Source: Lutjanus erythropterus
Taxonomy: Eukaryota; Chordata; Actinopteri; Lutjaniformes; Lutjanidae
Assembly (NCBI GenBank): GCA_020091685.1
Contig: CM034608.1
Span: forward strand, 3,591,590-3,655,589
Reading direction: 5' to 3'
DNA: 64,000 bases
In this document: one piece after another, positions 33,040-44,875 of the stretch
How the letters are laid out: the number at the start of each line of letters is the position of its first letter
How positions within the stretch are numbered: the first letter of the stretch is position 1
Translations under genes and position numbers: made by a program
The notes under the pieces: generated by a model
Told to the model about the DNA's origin: nothing
Seen by the model: the letters and a program-made list of their open reading frames with translations, nothing else
The model's database searches: none

Positions 33040-34130
33040 TGGTCATAGAGACAGTGGTGCTTGGAGCTAAATGCTAACATCAACATGCTAACATGCTCCC
33101 AATGACAATACTACCATACTGATGTTCAGTAGGTTTACCACATTAACCACTTTAAATTAGCCTGTTAGCATGCTAATTATCACTTAACACAAAGCACAGC
33201 TGAGGCTGATGAGAATGTTATTAATTTTGCAGGGATTCAGTCAAAAACTAGCCCGGCATTGAGAGACTAATTAGAAAATGTGAATTAGTCTGGAACCTCT
33301 TTGTGTATTTTCAAAGTGGCGTTATCAACATAAGCAGACCAAGATGCCCCTGGACGCAATTGGATGGATGTAAAACCAATCAGAGCAACAAAAAGTGACC
33401 TACAATTAATCAGAGAAATGAAATTTGTGACGCAACGGCACTTTTCAAGCAGGACACAAAATAATGGCTGGTTACAATCTTTTTTGTATTACAGGTAAAC
33501 AGTACACGAAAATATCGTTTTAAAAATGGGAGAAATAGGCAATGCAGAAACTGAATCTTGATCGATATTTAATCAATGCTGCCTGCTTTTACCTGAGTTT
33601 TGGGAGATTTTGTATGTGAGCAGGACCCAAAATGGTGGCTGCCTGTACGTAGTCCTGTATTACAGCTAAACAGTACATTGGGGATTATGTATCTGCCAGA
33701 GCAAATGAGCAAAACATGAGCTCAGCTGATTCGTCTGGTTCCCTGGCAGGTCATAAATCAAGGCACCAGACAAGCTGAAATTTGGACAACACCAAAGTTA
33801 TTACAGTTTGTCCTGAGGTGGACATAAATGTCTAAGGACAATTGATCCAAAAGAATTTTAACAGAAAATCACAAATGGCAACCTCATTGTGGTGCTATGG
33901 AAAAATAAGGGGATCACCAAAGTATTTATGATTCACGCCTGTACAAAATATTGTACCACTCCACACAGCAGATATTCAGATATTTTAGTTTTAGTTAAGT
34001 GAAAACTCTGACCTGCTGTCCATGCTTGTACAAAAAGTCAGGGCAATTCAACAAATAGTTGTTGAAATATCTGGTCCAAAGTGTTGGACTGACTGGCCGA
34101 CAGACGGACATTTATGATCATATGGCTACA
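33040..34130. repeat. nested dispersed repeats
   Basis: The left part (33,055-33,245: AACATGCTAACATGCTCCC, CCTGTTAGCATGCTAATTA, ACAAAGCACAGCTGAGGCTG) and the right part (33,776-34,130: ACACCAAAGTTATTACAGTT, GTCCTGAGGTGGACATAAAT, GCAACCTCATTGTGGTGCTA) belong to one teleost repeat family. The middle (about 33,290-33,770) belongs to the family also seen at 6,130-6,560, so it looks inserted. Confidence 0.5.
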
Positions 34131-37109
34131 AACCAGTTTTAAAGCCATAAAGAAACACAGTGTTGTCCTCAGGTTGCTGCTTGTATTTACGACACATTAT
34201 CGTTACTGTTGTTGATGGCAGGTTTCGTGGTTTCATGGGGCCTCCGGTGTGCAGAGGTCTCACTCTACCTTTAAAGAACCAGTGGCTCTAATAAAAACTG
34301 TGTTTATGAGGGTTTGTTGTCCTGCACCACAATGTGACGTTCACAGTCCTCTTGATGTTGTTTTTGTCCCTCAGTGCTCCTGTCCTGGTCACACTTCCCA
34401 TTCATCCTCTGTCCCCGTCTGTCCCTCTGTGTGCGTGTATGTAGGGGGTGTGGTCACTGGAACAATGCTGGAATGGGAATCAGAGCTATGTTAGTATTAA
34501 GACTAAGCAGATTTATCTTTGAAGCTTTGTGGTTATCCAGAGGAAGATTTGTTTTCATTGTCTACCCTTCAGAAGTGAACACTTTCCTGCCTGTCTCCTC
34601 TTTGTCTATCTGTGTACTTTCAGCTCACTCTCTGGATGGAATGTTTCATGAAAATTTGTGATACATTTATCACAGTTTCTAGTCTTCACATTGTCCCCTT
34701 AGTATATTAATTTCTTGATCTTAGACATCTGTATACAAAAACTATTTCAACTTCTACTTTATATAAATTATTTTTATTTCTTTATGCTTTTTCTTTGGAT
34801 ATCACGATTGCAGTCCCAAGATTTGTCCACTTTGCCCACCAGCCGGCTCTGATCAACACTCTTGGAGCCTTGGTGCCAACTAGCCAACCAGTCAGTTATG
34901 ACTGGAACCAATCTAATTAAAGATGCATTGTGTGTGTTGCACAGTGCACAATGACCTGAATATGACAAACCAACTTTGGTTCCCAAGAAAACTCAGTTTT
35001 TTTGGGGTGGAAATTCTCTGAACAGGTCAAAAGTAGGTGCACGAACTGGAATGGGGCCCAGTTCCTTGTTGGTCAGAGTTTCATCTTATCTATTATTCAA
35101 TACTGGTTTGACTTGGACTGTCTTGAATTCTCTTCCCCTGTGTCGTGTCGAATGTTATCTAGTCTAAATCTTGTTTTGTTTTGTCAAATATTATTTCATC
35201 TTGTCTCCTCATGTTTTTGTTCTGTCTCATCTTGTCTAGACTGTTTAATCTCCACCTAATGTTTCATGCTGTCTTCTTTCCTCCTGTTGTGTGATTTTGT
35301 TTTCACCTATCTCGTCTCACCTAGTCTAGTCCATCTCGTCTTAATCGTCTCACCTCATCTTGTTGCATATTTTCTTGCTTGGCGTTCAATGCCTTTCTGA
35401 AGGTGGTAGCATTTCCTCATGCTCATGTATCAGCCTCATGCTCGTCCTGCGGAATTCTTCATGCTTATGTGTTATTGATCCATCTCTGCTTTAAATGAAA
35501 TAAATGCAAGCTCCTTGCTGATCAATATGCCCAGAAGAGCAGAGACCCCGTCCTTCTATTAGTGATAAGTTATCGATCAGCTGATGAAGAGTATGATGAT
35601 CACACTCAGCTAACTACTGATGGAAAAAAAGTTCCTAATCTTTCTGCTGATATCAGGGTATTGATTAGGAGACTGAAGACTGATCGAGTTAAGCAGCACA
35701 AAACCATTTTCCTGCTATCAGTCCAACAACAGAATCAATCAGTGTGATCAGTTATGTTCCAGTCCAGGAAGTAAAGGATGACTGTCTCTCAGATCTATCC
35801 GATGATGTTCTAGAAAATAAATTCACAAAATAAATAAAGAGTCAGACCTGATAGCCCGGAACCTCTCAGATCAAGCAACATTGCCTCTGGACACAACAAA
35901 ATATGGGTGGGTATCCATCAGGGCAAATGACATGAGCTTGCAGATTGATCTGGGTGGATCCTTATTTCTCATGTTCAGAATGCCTTTGATCATTTTGTCA
36001 CGTGATGATCTGACGAGTTTTGTTTCCTGTGATCATGAAATAACTTGAAGTGCATGAACTATATGCTACATGAAATAGTAATACAATGTGTTTTCTCAAG
36101 ACGAAGACATTAAAGGACGAACTCTTGTCAGATCACAAATTTGTATTAATACAAACAGACTTTTTAGAACACGAAAAATGAGCTATTTCTTCTGATCTCA
36201 TGAAGATCCAGATGAATAAATTATCTTCAGCGCATCCTCTCTGAACATCTGTTAGAATCCCACTTGCTTCACTCCCTGTGTTGGACAGTTTTTTTCGGGG
36301 ATTTTCTGTCTCCTGAATGAGAGCAGGAGGGATGATGGGTAACAGATTATTCAAACACATCACAATAACGCAGCATCACTGGGATAAATCATGTGCATTT
36401 CTGGTTTGTGTCTCTGCTGTGCTTTTAGGAAGTGGCAAGAAAGATATGCATTAATTGAACAATAACCAAAAAACCAGATGTTTTTTCAGCTTCTGCTTGA
36501 TTAAGAGTCTTCAGCCTTCAAGGTTTTTCAGCCGACAGCGACAACAAAACTCCAAATGCTGCAGAAAAACAACAAACAATGGAGGTAAGGGAAGCTAAAT
36601 TTAATCAAGAATCACATTAAAGCTAAAAGCTCAAAGCAGTAAAAACATTTTCATTAATAAGCAGAGCTGAATAATAAAGTCAGAGACGATCCATTAGAGA
36701 CACAGCAGGCTTTTAACACCAAGGAGATGTTAATTTACACCTCCATCCACCCACCCACCCACCCTCCTATCTCTGTATTAATTGTGTATGAAGGGAAAAT
36801 ACCTGCATGTGTAATCAGTTATCAACTCATGATTTAACTCCTCCGTGTTTTTCAATCATCAAGTTCCTATTAAGTCTAGTGCAACCAGGGTGCCTATGCT
36901 GGCATAATACTTAATTTGTGTTATATTGCAGCAATTTGATTAAATACAACTGTACAGGATGAGTGTGCACCATGTAAACACACAAAAACGTAAAATAATT
37001 AAGACACAAGGATACTAAAAGACAACATTAGCTAGAACTGCAGGGCTCGCATTAGTTGATATTATACTTCCTGCCCAAACAAATGTGAAATTAATCAAAT
37101 TACCAAAAC
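34131..37109. other. non-genic stretch with a degenerate C/T-rich simple repeat
   Basis: No gene is supported. From about 35,080 to 35,365 there is a degenerate pentamer-like repeat of TCTTG/TCTCG/TCATC steps. A CCAC/CCAT run lies near 36,744-36,765. A/G-rich runs and open frames elsewhere show no coding character. Confidence 0.4.
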
Positions 37110-37575
37110 TTGGTTTGTTTTGGTTAGATTTGGAACTTGCTGGCCTACACTTAGGACTTTCGTGTCTTGATTTGGCCTGGGACTTAACTTGGCTCATTGA
37201 TTTTGACTTAGGATTTGCTGATCTTGACTTAGGACTTGTTTGTTTTGATTTGGGACATTAGTATTGAGTTGACACTTGGCTTGGAACTTGTTGGACTTGA
37301 CTTGGGCCTTGACGTAGGACTTGTTGGTTTTCAGTCAGACTTGGAACTGGTTAGTCTTGGCTTGTTCGTCTTCCTGTCTTGACTTTAGGCTTGTTGGTGT
37401 TAACTTGGGACATGAAGTGGGGCTAATTGATCTTGACTTGGGACTTGTTTGTCTTGACATGGGACTTGATATGGGACTTCCTTGTCTTAAATCTGGTTGT
37501 TGTTGTTTGTCTTTGCCTTTGGCTATTCTTGGAACTTGACTTTCTACTTGCTGATGTGACTTGGGAGTTGATTAA
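37110..37575. repeat. degenerate minisatellite, 'CTTGACTTGGGACTTGTTGGT'-like units
   Basis: About 20 imperfect units of 20-27 bp built from TTGACTTGGGACTTG. Asymmetric, with few C-runs on the plus strand. Short open frames here are repeat artefacts. Confidence 0.75.
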
Positions 37576-38881
37576 TAATGTTTGGACTTGTCTTGACTCA
37601 GTCATACAGTACAATATCCACAGTGGGTCCATTTTTAATACTGTAAGTGAGTCTGCAGCTCTGGACTCTCAGTGTGTTCCTGTAACAGATGAAGTGTGTG
37701 TCGCGGAGGTCTGGGAGGTTGATTGCTCAGCCAAAAGAAAAAGACTCTTTGTGTGTAATCACAGCCGGGAGCAGTGGATTAATAAGGCGGACGAGTGAAA
37801 ACGACATGTTAGCTGCTGCTCAGCTCAGTTTAATTTGGGTTTTCACTCCTGCGGTGGACAGAAAGTCATTTACAAATCTGAGATAATAATTCAAACAGAA
37901 ACACGTGGAGGTTTCCAGCGTGTTCATATGGCAGAGCTTCATTTATCAGTCAGTGGTCAACCTGAAGCAAAGCGCAGAGGGAATGAAAAAGAACAAATAT
38001 GATTCATTCTGAAAACACTTGCATATATATCAACAAAACAAAACCCCGCTGTTCTCCTTAAACTTGTTCAAACTCTGTTGTTGCCTGTAGGTAGGAGTTC
38101 TTATTTATAATATGCTGTTCACTGTCGTGTTTCAGGTTTGAGTCATTTCTCTCTGAAATCTCTGAGTTCAGTCTAAGTTTTGACCAGTTTTGAGTTTTTG
38201 AAAGGGAACACAGACGCTGCTGGTCTGATCACACAGGTACTTGTGTCTTCACTCTCCTGTTTTGTTCAATCAGAACAACACGAGACACTTAATATTTCCA
38301 GTGGAACCAGATTAAGTAAGAAAAATCTGAATCTAGACAGATGCAGTCTAACAGTTAGATTGATATTTAATTTGGATTACAGAACAGAAGCACACTGTCC
38401 TGATGTATGTGGGTTCTAACCTATGGAATCTACACATGTAGCCTTCACAGATATACTGAAACCTTCCATCAGAACAGAAGATGTTATCCAGTTGACACAG
38501 CTAACATGTTAGCTTGTTTGCACAGCCAGCAGATAATGAGCAACAGAAGCATTTATTTGGAGTCACATTTCTGGCTACTTGGCAATTCTAAGTCCAATAT
38601 TCACTCTCTTTGTATGTCTGTCTCCACCAGCTCTTGGGAATAATGTCTGGTTCTGGGACCAAATGCTGGTAAAATATGCAGCTGGCTGGTAGATTTGCTT
38701 CACTCACCAGCCAACAACAACAATGGTAATCGGTAGAGTGGCTGGTAAAATTTGAATATTCACTAGGCATTAAAAAAAAAGTTAGTTTTGGAGGCTGCTC
38801 TTAAGCAACCAAATGCTCCATTCTGCCTCAGTTTGCTACCTTTGTCTGTCTGTCTCGGTGAGGAGCAGGCAGCCTAGTGTG
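37576..38881. other. non-genic stretch
   Basis: No gene is supported. A CAGCTGGCTGGTAGATTTGC / TGGCTGGTAAAATTTG repeat pair at 38,675-38,760 may be a transposon fragment. Confidence 0.4.
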
Positions 38882-39269
38882 TAGGGGTGTAAATAACAAG
38901 TTTCATCATGATGCGATATTATGTTGATTCTTTGGACAGCCATACAATATTTGCTGATATCACTTTCTTTATATGATTTGGATCTGATTCAGTTCAGGGG
39001 TCTGTGATCATATGAGATTATATCATAAATTTAACGCATTCAGTTACATTTATGTCAGCTCACAAAAAGCAACTACAGTCTGATTCAATAACTTTATGAC
39101 TGAACTCTTCCAGACATTTGAGACACTGACATGTCATGGGAATTGCAATATAAAGATGTGTCTTCAAGATGGTGATATAGATCCGTATTTTCACTGTGCA
39201 TTGATCATATTTGGTTGTTGAACACTTAATGGATATGTCGATCCAGATCAGTGAATGATTACACCTTTA
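38882..39269. mobile_element. hAT-type miniature element with near-perfect 8-bp target duplication
   Basis: The 388-bp element starts TAGGGGTGTAA and ends TTACACCTTTA. The flanks CTAGTGTG (38,874-38,881) and CTAATGTG (39,270-39,277) match at seven of eight positions. No ORF. Confidence 0.65.
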
Positions 39270-39414
39270 CTAATGTGTAATGAGCACTGAGACCGAGCTG
39301 TACTGTACCAAAGTAGAAAAAAAGTTAGCTTAAATTAAGCTAAAAGAGGCTTTAAAGATTCATAAAGCTGATTGGAACAGCCAGAGGTAGGACCAAGTCA
39401 TTGTTTTGTGAATC

Positions 39415-39782
39415 ACAGAATGAAAATTCAGTCATTATCTACTCACCCTAATGCTGATTGAAGGTCGGGTTTAGTTTTTCAGTCCACAAAACACTGCTGG
39501 ACTTTCACAGGAAAACAGTGTTGCAGAATCTCCCAAACAGTGGAAGTGAACGGTGACCAGTTTTCAAATGTAAAAAAACCCAACAGAATAAAAACATAAA
39601 ATGCCTCCATGCTGCTCGTCTGGTGTAATCCAAGTCTCCTAAAGCCCTGACATGCCAAGTCGACTAAAAAATTTTTTATTTACACCATGTTTTAGCCTGA
39701 ACCTAAAATACTGACCTTTACTAGGCACGACGGTGAGTAGATGATGACTGAACTTTCATTTTTGGGTGAACTATCCCTTTAA
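39415..39782. mobile_element. foldback miniature element, internally deleted copy
   Basis: The left arm (ATGAAAATTCAGTCATTATC, TACTCACCC, GATTGAAGGTCGGGTTTAG, GTGTAATCCAAGTCTCCTAA) matches the complete copy at 43,232. The right end (GGTGAGTAGATGATGACTGA, GTGAACTATCCCTTTAA) is present, but most of the right arm is missing and the outer left end is degraded. Confidence 0.75.
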
Positions 39783-41345
39783 GTCTCAAGTTTTTTTCTC
39801 TCAAGTTCCACCCGTGTACTGAGTCCTTAGTAATTCAATGAGGCTGGAAACACTAATTATTAAGTGACTTTGCTGTTAAGCTATCGTTAGCTATTTAGCT
39901 TGCTAACTATGCTATTATTAGCCTCAATTTACCGATTTTTGTGCAGCTTAAAATGTCAAAAGAAGCTAGAAGTTGTAGTTGGTGGTTTGTTGACCACCTC
40001 ATAGTTTTTGAACAAATAGTGTTAACATTAGTTGAATTAGGAAATGTACTGACATGTGGATTCATATTTTTTAAACAAATCTTTTTAGTCTTTGGGCTTT
40101 GGGGAAAGTTTCGGGTATTTTCAAGTCAAAAGGTGCAAATCCAAATGAAGTTAGAAGGCACTGGTCTTAAAGTCAAAGTAGAGTTACTTACTTACTTAGT
40201 TACTTACTTGGTATGATAGACTTTTTTTGAGTTCGTCAAATCATCATCAAATTTGTGACTTGATCCAGCGTAGAGAGAGAACTGAGAGGCCCAACATAAT
40301 GTCCACATTCAGGACCCCAGTGTAAGTCGGTGTCTCTTTTCAGAATGGAAGCTGTGACTCATCTGAGCTGCTTTGACTGAAAAAAAGAGAAAAAAGAAAA
40401 AAAAAACTTCCCTCTTTCAGCAGTGATAAATTTGTGTTTTTGAATCCGAGAAGTGTTTTTCCAAACTGGATTTGTAGCATTTTGAGCCTGAAAGCCTCGG
40501 TGAGTGTGTGTCTTAATTAAGTCTCTGGTTGTGTTTCTGTCTCTGCATTATTAAGATGGTTGGATGGAATAAAAAAAAAAAAAAAAACAGGCCTGTGAGT
40601 AATTTACAGAAAGATAATTTGCCTCGGCTCTGAACATTAGCGTTTCATTTACGTCTTGTGCTCTCAGCTGTCTATATTTAACATCAGCTGCTCTGCTCTG
40701 ACATTCATACATTATTCATGTCGGCAACCTGCATTACCTGCCTGAGGAGCACTACATCTCCCTCACCTTTAAATCCTGCTCATTAATACTCCTGCAGGCT
40801 TTTACATTAATAGGTTTTTACTTATTCTGCTCCTGCCTGCTGTTTTTTTTCAGTTTGTGAGTTGCTGCTTTTTGTTGTGGGTGTTGTTTTTTTTCTGTCT
40901 GGAGAGAAATTTGGAGCTGATTAAAAAGTGAAGAACAAATGAAAAGGTTTTCATGCAGAGGCGTGCAGTTTTCTGGCCTCGGGATGAAAAATGTTTGTAT
41001 ACTAAACCACATCATACACACGAATACACATACACACACACATGGTGAACATCTCCAGGACTTTCATGCTGCGGCTTGGAGCCACAGACTGAGACGCTCG
41101 GTGTGTAGATGCATCTTTTATCGTCAGTTTCAGCCCTCTGACCGCGCTGAGCTTCCATCTTTATCAAACAAATTCCACAAAAATTATTTTAAATGTATCC
41201 AGGGAACCGATCAGAGAATAACAGCCTCTGATGGTGGCTGTGATGAACAGTGCTGCAGTTTTCTGAACACAGAAAGAATAGATCCTGCTGATTTCCCGTT
41301 GTTTAGACTTCCCTGTGGATGGAGGTCTTTTTGAAAAGGTCTTGA
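39783..41345. other. non-genic stretch
   Basis: No gene is supported. It has a short (ACTT)n run at 40,182-40,209 and A-rich runs at 40,380-40,406 and 40,570-40,586. Confidence 0.45.
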
Positions 41346-41349
41346 AAAC

Positions 41350-41622
41350 TATGGCTGCACAATTTATTGCAATAAAATCGCGATATGGCCAAGTGCAATA
41401 TCCAGATTGCAGAACCAGAACCAAAATTTTGTTCTCCAGATGAAAGAAAACATTTGTTTGGCACAGACTTCATATCATCACAATTTTAATCACAAATAGT
41501 CCTTTTTTCCAGTGAAAATTTTAATGCAAAACTGATCATTTCCACTAACTGTATCACGTCACAATCACAACTTTAGTCAAAATAATTGCAATCTGACTTT
41601 TTTATCAATTTGTGCAGCCCTA
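41350..41622. mobile_element. 'TAGGGCTGCACAA' miniature element
   Basis: The left end TATGGCTGCACAATTTATTG and the right end (reverse complement TAGGGCTGCACAAATTG) form inverted repeats. GCAATAAAATCGCGATATGG is typical of this teleost family. The flanking 8-mers do not match, so the target duplication has decayed. Confidence 0.65.
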
Positions 41623-41729
41623 CTAGTGTGGTACTCGATATTTTTGTGACGATACATCTCTAGTCAAATACCAGTTCTTTTTGTACAAAGATCTACAACA
41701 AATGGCATTCATAGACAAGGCTGTCTTAG

Positions 41730-41815
41730 GCAGCTGGACTTGGTAGAGTTCTTGAAGACATTTCGCCTCTCGTCTTCTCGTCTGAAGACGTCTCTTGGAC
41801 CGAGTCCAGTTGCCC
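41730..41815 (-). repeat. Penelope-tail-like fragment with 16-bp inverted arms, minus strand
   Basis: The minus strand reads GGCAACTGGACTCGGT at one end and ACCAAGTCCAGCTGCC at the other, nearly complementary. Inside is GAGAGGCGAAATGTCTTCAA followed by GAACTCTACCAAGTCCAG. That is the same tail segment found after the Penelope-like ORF at 17,351-17,392. No coding part is attached. Confidence 0.6.
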
Positions 41816-41845
41816 ACGACAATCCCTTCTACAAATTCTAAAGCA

Positions 41846-42386
41846 TGCTTGCCAACCCTGAGACCTCAAAAAAAAGGAGGATTTTGGAAAGCAAAAAAGC
41901 AAATCAAAAGTTTCAGAGACTTTGTTTGGTACATTTTGGTGCCTTTTAAAGTATGAAAATAACAAAGTAACTGCAACAGCAGTTTAATGTTATATACTTT
42001 TGTTTTTAATTGTCAGGAAATAAGTTGAACCTCAGGCGCAACTCTCTGGTAAAGTAATATTCATCACTTTTCTTACATTCATTTATTTTTTGCTCAACCC
42101 CTAAAAGAATATTGATGCAGCAGATTCTACAAAATGCATGCCCCTTTCCTGTACAACTTTCCTTAAGAGATGGGAGTTCTTCTTTCCAGGGAGTCTGGTT
42201 TTGTGTAGCTATTGTTGTCTGTGTGGGAGCCACAAATCTTTGAAGTCACAGGGCCAGAAATAGGTTGTGATAATGAAAAGGTTAAAAAAAGGTGTGAAAT
42301 TTTGTCAGAAATCAGGAGAAACACAGGAGAATTGTGATCCTGGAAGGAAACAGAGAGAGGGCAATTAAAGTCTCTTGACTACATGC
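41846..42386. mobile_element. 'TACTTGCCAACC' miniature element, degraded copy
   Basis: TGCTTGCCAACCCTGAGACC at the left and GAGAGGGCAATTAAAGTCTC then TTGACTACATG at the right correspond to the ends of the better copy at 45,397-45,814. Confidence 0.5.
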
Positions 42387-43018
42387 GTGTGGCTTCTAAT
42401 AAGAACATGCATAGGATTTGGAAGTATTCTTTCAGGAATGCTTCTGCTCGTATGATGAGTATCATTTGTCTTGGAAATAAAAGGTATCAGATGAAGTACT
42501 CTTCAGTATTTGTACAGGTATTGGTATCATAATTCTTCAAATGAGCCCTGGAGGCCAGTGTTTGATTTGGGCTTTCATATAGATAGAGTTGTGCTGAGAT
42601 GATTACTCAATTAATAGACTCATTTATTGAAAAAAAATAAATAAATGCCAGTTGATGATGATGATGAAGTAATTTACCCAGCAGAAAGGCTAAGTATATT
42701 CCATTTCTAGACTTTCTGATGTGAGGATTTGCTGCCTTTTTCTTTGTAAATTGATTCTCTTTGAGTTTTGGGCTGTCTGCAGCTCTGACAAATTTTGAGC
42801 ACTCTTTTATTAAATGTTACAAGCTGAATGATTAATCAATTAGTCAAAAAATGATCTAACAGAGTATTTGGTATTAAAAAAGACGATTAGCTCTAGTACA
42901 GGGTGCTGGCACTTCAGATTTTGAGTACTTGTGCTTCTTATTGCATGTTGGACCTTGGTGGATGGTGAATATGTGCAGATTACAGAGACCATTAAATAAG
43001 CAACATAACACTGGGTCC
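42387..43018. other. non-genic stretch
   Basis: No supported features apart from possible decayed transposon flank next to the Tc1-like remnant. Confidence 0.4.
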
Positions 43019-43110
43019 TCGACCCCATCCAGTACCTTTGGGAAGAAGTGGAACACAGACTGTGAGTCAGATTGTTGGATCTCACTAATGAGAGTAGATC
43101 CCTGCAGTAA
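43019..43110 (+). pseudogene. Tc1/mariner-like transposase C-terminal remnant
   Basis: The plus-strand frame reads DPIQYLWEEVEHRL, a stop, then VRLLDLTNESRSLQ. This resembles the 'NPIEHLWDELxRR' block around the third catalytic acidic residue of Tc1-type transposases. Only this short piece is recognisable and it contains a stop. Confidence 0.4.
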
Positions 43111-43231
43111 CTACTATATATTAACTGGTCAGACTGAACTGAGGTCTTGAATGAGCACTTACATTTTCTTAATAGGTTGGATACTTTTGGTACTATTGAA
43201 CTGAATGAATAATTAACAGATACTGCGTTGT

Positions 43232-43863
43232 TTAAAAAGAAAGTTCACACAAAAATGAAAATTCAGTCATTATCTACTCACCCTCATGCCGATTGAAGGT
43301 CAGGTTTAGTTTTTTTTAGTCCACGAACACTGCTGGAGTTTCACAGGAAAACAGAGTTGCAGAATTCACATTGGAAGTGAAAAAAACAACCAAAGAAAAC
43401 GCATGAAATATGTCTGTACTGCTTGTCCTGTGTAATCCAAGTCTCCTAAAGCCCTGACATGCCGTTTACTTTCGCATGCACCGTCACACCACACACACCC
43501 AGTTCAGACAGTGTACACGTGTATGTCAGCACGGCTCCAAGTCAAGGATCTACAGTGAAGATTCAGGCTAAAAACATGGTGTAAATGACTTCTTTCAAGT
43601 CAACTTGGCATGTCGGGGCTTCAGGAGACTTGGATTACACCAGACGAGCAGTATGGAGGCATTTTATGTTCTTTTTTTCAGTTGTTTTTCCCATCTGAAA
43701 ACTGGTCACCATTCATTTAAATTGTTTGGGAGACTGAAACACTGTTTTCCTGTGAAACTCCGGCAGTGTTTTGTGGACTAAAGAACTAAATCCGACCTTC
43801 AGTCGGCATGAGGGTGAGTAGATAATGACTGAATTGTCATTTTTGTGTGAACTATCCCTTTAA
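43232..43863. mobile_element. complete foldback miniature element with about 290-bp arms
   Basis: It begins TTAAAAAGAAAGTTCACAC and ends GTGTGAACTATCCCTTTAA. The arms are inverted copies over most of their length: ATTCAGTCATTATCTACTCA at the left and TGAGTAGATAATGACTGAAT at the right. Also GTAATCCAAGTCTCCTAAAG versus TTCAGGAGACTTGGATTAC. TTAA stands at both borders. No ORF. Confidence 0.85.
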
Positions 43864-44584
43864 ACAAGTGTCATCAAAAAAGTATCAGTACTTTTGAAAA
43901 CCTTTGCATCCAGATGTGTGTCTAAGTGGCAAACTCTGGGGCTGAAAAATGAAGCTAACATGGAAGCGCCAACTGCAGTTCCTCAAATGGCCACTTGAGG
44001 CTGGCTGCAAAAGTGAGTCATTCCCTACAGAGAAATGCACAACTTTAAAGCAGAGATACAGATGTTTACAGCCTGGTACAAAACCAGATTTGGACTAATT
44101 TTTTTCAGCTAATTGTTTTATAAGTTTTATATAATTCACCCCTTTAAATTATCTGAAGGCTAGAGGTTATGCATAGTTAGGAGATGGCTGTTTTCAGTGA
44201 CAAGTAGGTGCTGTCACAGGTGGCTCGCCACAAGGGAGCCACTTCATTTGGCCGCTTTGGCTCCACCCACACTGCGCCGCCCCTTTTTGGATTAGCTGTG
44301 AATTTGCATTTAGAGTCAGGCGCTGCCAAGATGGTAACAGTCAGAGCCAACACATTGTGAGCCTCACAATGGTTCCACAAAAACCTATTAATGGCATCTC
44401 AGACACTACATACATGTATACAATCTATGGGCGTGGCCACACAGGTGCAGACCACAATGCACGGCTGATGTGACTGTTTTTTTAAAGTAGAAGTCATATC
44501 ATTTTCATTCTCCTGGAGTCCTGCTCTGCTGTAAACAGACCGGTCGATCAAGCCGCTCAGGTTGAGGAGATGACAAACAGTGTT

Positions 44585-44875
44585 GGCCATGTTTGGCCGC
44601 AGTCCAGAAACATCCAGGACAGCGTGAGGCTCGATCACTCGGCCGCGGCTCTGCCAGACGAGATGAATCGCCCCAACTGCAGCAGTTTCCTCTCATAAAT
44701 ATTCATATGGGGAGGCATGGCGTCATGTGAGCGAGCGAGGAGGACTCCAGAAACTATTGAACCCTGAGCGCTTGCCTCCCTCCTCCTGGCCTCCCCCCAC
44801 CACCAGCAGCAGCAGCACGCCGCCCAGCGCCGCAGCACAGCCAGCTGGATTTATAGCCACTTATAAAGATTAGTG
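44585..44875. promoter_or_regulatory. GC-rich island of unknown role
   Basis: A local rise in G+C and CpG (CGGCCGCGGCTC, GAGCGAGCGAGGAGG, CACGCCGCCCAGCGCCGCAG) in otherwise AT-rich sequence, with AAATATTCATATGGGG at its centre. It could be an alternative promoter or enhancer of the surrounding gene. No exon is recognisable. A minus-strand open frame here has no homology I know. Confidence 0.3.
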
